Assembly: GCA_035610835.1 (NCBI GenBank)
Contig: CM069445.1
Coordinates: 81,355,786 to 81,419,785, forward strand
Length of the DNA: 64,000 bases
From: Ophiura sarsii
Lineage: Eukaryota; Echinodermata; Ophiuroidea; Amphilepidida; Ophiuridae
Direction: 5' to 3'
Program-made: the position numbers and the translations under genes
In this document: one piece after another, positions 57,101 through 63,100 of the stretch
Position numbering within the stretch: position 1 is the first letter of the stretch
Layout: every line of letters begins with the position of its first letter
Notes under the pieces: model-generated
Databases searched by the model: none
What the model saw: only the letters and a program-made list of their open reading frames with translations
Told to the model about the DNA's origin: nothing

Positions 57101-60100
57101 TTTAGGATAAGATAAGACATGAAGATAATCTAAATCTGTCATTTTGACATCTACTTCACATTGGATGCTATTCCATGCATAGCATTACATGCTATATGAA
57201 GACCTGCTCCGACATAGCCAACCCCCACAAATGTATTTTCATTATATGTTTGTTTTGTGGTGTGTTGCAATTTGTGAAACATCAAAACATATGTGTAAGA
57301 TGGGTAATATTAACCTTGAAACAACACCATACTATTTCAAGACAAGATAACATGGAGAAAATCTATATCTGTCATTTTGACATCTAGCTACTTCATCTTG
57401 CATGATATTCCTTTGATGTTAGAACGTATTGTAATAATAGATGTTTACGCAAAGTTTGTTGTGTCATCTTTGATCTTGCTAATACACACTGTCCATCCAT
57501 GCATATCATCACATGCTATGCTATTATTATGGGATTATACACTTTGACATCCCATAATAATAGCGTAGCATCACATGCTTATATGCTATTAGTATAGGAT
57601 TAAACTCATTGACATCCCATAATAATAGCATAGCATGTGATCAACACTATGACATCCCTGCAGCAGGGAAGAGAAACAAATACATTCAAAAGTCAAGATA
57701 TAATAATGTACTAATGGCCTTGAAAATACTTGTTCTATGAGCTGGTGGACCTCAGGTTGGGTCGGTCGGTCTGGATGTTTGTCTTTAAAATGACACCATT
57801 TTTTAATCTGTAATTATTTTTTGACATTTTGGACAAGCTAATGAATATTGCCCAAATGTCAGAAATGTGGGTTTTGTATTCATTTTTACTAGACATTGGG
57901 TCAGTTGGGCCTATAAAATAGGGGTTTTGTTGCCTAATGTACTAGAACAATGATATTACAAAGAAACTAAACGCATCATGATTTGTGTTCTGTTGGGATG
58001 TGAACCATGGACCTGTGTACCTAATGATATAGGTGTATGGGCAACTTAGATGTTACACCATATACGGGAAGCCTTACAACCAGTCAAAACATTTCAGATA
58101 TGATATCACTACTGAATGATAAACTGGGCTACAAAGGTGCTGTGAGAATAACTTAGACAAATAGCTACTGTGTATGAATACCACCAACACATGTCATTCA
58201 CACACATATATATGAATACAGTACATGCAGAGCATTGTGTGTGTGTACATGAAGTGTGTTTGTTTTCTTGGCTTAAAATTACTTCCTGATGAATATCAAC
58301 AGAACATGCCATTTACACACATATGAATACAGTACATGCAGAGCATTGTGTATATGTACATGAAGTGTGTTTGTTTTCTTGGTTTAAAATGTCTTTCTGA
58401 TGAATGTCAACAGACTACATTCTATATTTATGCAAATGGGGATGCAGTACATGCAGAGCATTATGTAGGTGTAAATTATTGGTTTGCATTATTTGTTCAA
58501 AGTGTCATTCTGATTAAAACAGACTTGGGTCCTGCTGGACCAATCTCAAATTTGTATTGAAAATACAAAATAAATCAAACAAACCTGTAAAAGGCCTACA
58601 CATTGAGCCATGAATTCTGATTGCCGCTGTATTTTAAAACCATGTTACTATAAAAAAAACTTGTAAACTTATTTGACACTTTTCCATCAAATTCCAGGTA
58701 TCACATTCACACCCAAGGAGGTTGGGGAACATCTCGTCAGCGTTAAGAAGCAGGGTCAACACATTACCAACAGTCCCTTCAAGATAATTGTAGGTTCACA
58801 AGATGTAGGCGATGCAACAAAAGTTAAAGTACGAGGGCGTGGTATCGCCGAGGCCGACGCAGGACAGACAGCAGATTTCATCGTAGATACAAGGAATGCA
58901 GGTTTGTGTGATAGTCGTCATTTTCTTACGTTTTGTGACATTACTTTACATTCTTTACCTTCAAATGTGTATAATCCATAGTTTGTTTGGTCTAAGCAGT
59001 TTTTACAATGATCATTAAATGCATATACTTGCTCATGGGAACATTCTGATCATTTCCCTTTTATACAATTTTCATCAAACAGTCAAATTTGGGCGTTACC
59101 ATTCTTCATTTTATTTTACTTTCATTCATTCTATCCACCGTAGTTACAGAACTTGAAAACATCCCTGTTATCTAGCATAGAATTATTTCAGCAATTTCTT
59201 GATAATCTGATCTGTACCAAAGTGAGGCTTTTATGATCAATATATATGCTCGCATATTGATCCCACTTGAATTGCAATGCGCCTTGTGCTATGGCACATC
59301 TATCGTCTGCTCAGTTTTACTTATCCGGCCCTTCAGCATGTATAAAGTATTACTTTATATGTATAACCTTTGGGCAGTCTGCTCTAAACATGTTCAAGGG
59401 CTAAAACATAGTTATTAAGACCTTGAAAGGGCTCTTGCCCTGAAGATGAATAAAGCAACACCTCGTATGCTTAACCCTTGGCAGTTTTACTTTATACATG
59501 CTGAAGGTCCGGGAATACAGCTAACTCAATATATTTGGTTAATAGTGTGTACCTTCCTGGAATAGAATTAGATATGAACTTTATATTTTTTAAATATTTT
59601 TTGTATAACCTTTCTCTCTCTCTTTCTACTTTGACAGGCTATGGTGGTCTGGGTGTATCTATTGAAGGTCCTAGTAAAACAGAAATCAATTGTGAAGATA
59701 ATGGTGATGGTACCTGTCTGGTGACTTATAAACCACTTGAACCAGGCACATACACTATCCATGTACGATATGCAGATAAAGAAATACCAGGTATGCATCT
59801 CTAGTATCGCATTAAAGGGACACAATGTCATGTTGAATTTTGTTAACTTTAATTGCTTTACTTCAGAATTCAAGTTGAACATTAAAAATTGCCATTATTG
59901 TTGTTTCTACTAAAAAAAACACCCAACAAAACTTGATTAAAACAATGTTTTAAATATGTTGGAATACCACCCTTAACCATGTAAAATGCTGGATGCGGCT
60001 ATACCAGCATTGTTGAATTGACGTTTTGTTGTACAAAGAGGGCTGATTTTTCTTAATCCTTATAGGTGTAATACAATTGTAAAAATATACAAATCCCAGT

Positions 60101-63100
60101 TTTTATCATATATTTTTGTAATTGAGGATGCTACCTCCACAACATCTCTTAATGCCCCTTTAATACACCGGCAACTTTGCCCTTACAATTGGAGCAATAA
60201 TCAAAGGCTTAGATCATCATGTTCAACTTTCTAATTTATATCTGTTTCTACAATCTTAATGCTTTCGATGCGGCATGCGTCTGCAGACGACATTTCAAAA
60301 TTTCACAAAATGTTTCAAAAATGTCAAAATTATTGGATTATATTATCATATTTGGAATCACCATGTAAAATGCAATAAAATAAGTACAAACATGCGTAGT
60401 ATTGCTTTAGTAATCCTTGAGATAAACCTTGAGATTTGGGAAGGGTTTCTGAAAAATCTTTTTTGTATTTGACAAAACCAGTAGCCGTGTGGAAAGTGTT
60501 AAGTCATTGATAATCATATGAGAAGAAGCACTATCCTTCATGGATCGGTTGTCCAATCATTCTCGCTGTTACCTTGATATTGGAAAGGAAACTGGCATTG
60601 ATGTTAACCATATCATTAATTATAGGTCAATAAATGTATCTGGGGAGTGCTATTGTGAGCATATCAACATTTGGGAAGTGCATTGATTTGTCTAATTTTT
60701 CGAGAAATAAAACATACGCATGTATTGACCAAATTCATACATGACACTATAAAAATCAAAATTCACAATTCTGTGCATACTTTTAATTTATTAAATAATG
60801 AATAAAACATGTGCTTATACCCGCAGTAAAAATCGGCAAACTGGGCTGCCTGAACAATGAATCAAAACAATTTGCGTGGTATGCGAACGGCACAGCATGC
60901 ATGCTGAGTTCAATGCATTTCGCGTATTCTAATTTCCGGCTTTCTGATTGGTTCGATACTACTAAGAGTGTATGAATGCTATACTATACACTACCACATC
61001 TTATCTCCCATCTCTGCTTCTCTTTGTCAAAGGTTGTACAAAGTATACTTAACATGTGGCTATTATTTCTACCATACACAAAACAGATTTTTCAGAAACC
61101 TTTCACAATTTTTAAAGTCTATCTCAATGATTCCTGACCCAATACTAGACATGTTTGTACTTATTTCAATGCATTTCTCAAGGTGATTCCAAATTTGGTA
61201 ATGAAATTCAATAATGTTGACATTTTTGGAACATATTGTGAATATTTGGAATGTCGTCTGCAGCTGCCTGCCGATTGGAAAGTGTTAAAATCAAATCAAT
61301 TTTCAGTGATTCTTACTACCTTTCATATATGTGTTACATTGATTGTATCCACCAACAGGGAGTCCATTCAAGGTGCAATGTATCAGCGATGATGAGTTTC
61401 CTATGATCAAAGAAAATGTACAGCAAGCAACGCAAGCTGTACCGGTATCAAAAGTAGGAAGTGATTGTGAACTAGGGCTTAAAATTCCAGGTGAGTCAGA
61501 TGGTCAGATACTGTTTCATTTTTTATTATAAATTTGAATATTGTAAGTGTTATATTTAATCCGTTGTCTATTTTGTATATTTAGGCCAATTTTGTTTGCT
61601 GCATTGCATTGGCGTAACATGCCTTTGAAAATTAGGGTATGGCGGACGGATATCTTTTCGTTTTCCTCCCCCCCCCATTTTTTCATTACTTCCTGTCTAG
61701 ATATTTTGACTATAAATTATTAAATTTGATCTCACAGAGTCAACTAAATCACAAAATATCATACAGAGGCCATTTGCGATCGTCAGATTTGCTGTGTACC
61801 GTATTCCTTTTTGATGAGGAGTACCAATTATATATATACATTTTTTTGAAAAAAGAATTCTTCTGAATAAAAAAAAGTCAGCGTTTGGAAATTAGGGTCG
61901 GGCGGGTTACGCATATACAATTTGTTTAGTTGTTTGAATGATAACTGCCGGTAGTATAGGCCCAAATTTTTAACCGGGGGGTTTGGATCAATATCAAATA
62001 TGAGAATGTCAATGAATTGTCTGTTTTTACTGTTTTTACATGATTTACATAATTGGATTTTAAACAGGGGAGGAAAGGGAACGGAGGACTTCATTCTTTC
62101 CATTCCACTTTTGTATGATGCCTGGGGTACATTGTATTGTCTATATGTTAGGCTATATGTTTTTTAAGTCGTTTTTGGAACAGCGCTGTAGAAGCACTGA
62201 TATTATTATTATTATTATTATTAAAGCTAATCTTAATATGCCTGTGATCTCGAATAATGAGAGAAATAATATTGTTGTAAGAAGTACATGGTTCACAAAT
62301 GACAGATAGCAACTCTTCTTCAAGACCAGCGTGGACTGGAGAAAGCTTGTGGTCACTTGATCTGAAGACGTAGGATAATGATGATGAGAAAGTGTGCGAT
62401 TGATGCCGATATTAATTGATATTGGGGTTTGCTTTGAATTTGTTCAGGTACCGACCCGCTGGACATGACTGCACAGGTCACCAATCCTAATAACAAAACA
62501 GAGGATGCAGAGATTGTAGATTTGTCTGGATCCCGTTACGTTATTCGATTTGTACCCACAATGCCTGGTGTTCATACTGTTAGTGTTAAAGCCAGAAGCA
62601 TACATGTACCAGGTGAGTCCATTAGACTGAGTCCTCAATGGCCCTCTATTGATTTGTACCCACAATGCCCGGTGTTCATACTGTTAGTGTTAAAGCCAGA
62701 AGCATACATGTACCAGGTGAGTCCATTAGACTGAGTCCTCACAGGCCCTCTATTAATTTGACTTGTACTTTACTTACAATGTCTAGTGATCATATTGTTA
62801 GTGTTAAAATCAGAGGTATACATAGGTGAGTGCGTAGACTGAGTCCTCACAGGCCCTCAATTAATTTGACTCATACTTTACTTACACTGCCTAGTGATCA
62901 TATTGTTATTGTTAAAATCAGAGGTATACATAGGTGAGTGCGTAGACTGAGTCCTCACAGGCCCTCTATTAATTTGATTTGAACTCACAATGTCTGGTGT
63001 TCATACTGTTAATGTTCGAAAATAGAGGCGTATATCGAGGGTTGAGCGCCAGAAGGCCGTAACTCAAAAAATGCTATTCTGAGATAATCAACTTTCAAAT

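Larger units (their letters stand above)
50611..58697 (+). other. Intron within repeat 18 (8.1 kb)
   Basis: Phase 1 intron, GTAAGT to ATTCCAG. Contains the duplicated donor, two poly-G tracts (50841-50854, 50874-50887), fold-backs at 51988-52348, 55273-55745 and 57507-57641, a dispersed repeat (53470-53665), a satellite (56300-57440) and a ~113-bp tandem repeat (58190-58490). 52750-53390 and 53670-55190 hold nothing recognised. Confidence 0.7.
59791..61358 (+). other. Intron at the repeat 19/20 junction
   Basis: Phase 1 intron holding two TTAA MITEs (60256-60502, 61049-61288) and a fragment related to the 43934-44120 fold-back (about 60615-60740). 60745-61040 shows nothing further. Confidence 0.75.

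Noticed and set aside
57985..58060. tRNA-like signal on the minus strand (GGTTCACATCCC box)
   Set aside because: Only the B box is convincing. The anticodon arm gives a 6-nt loop and the A box is absent.
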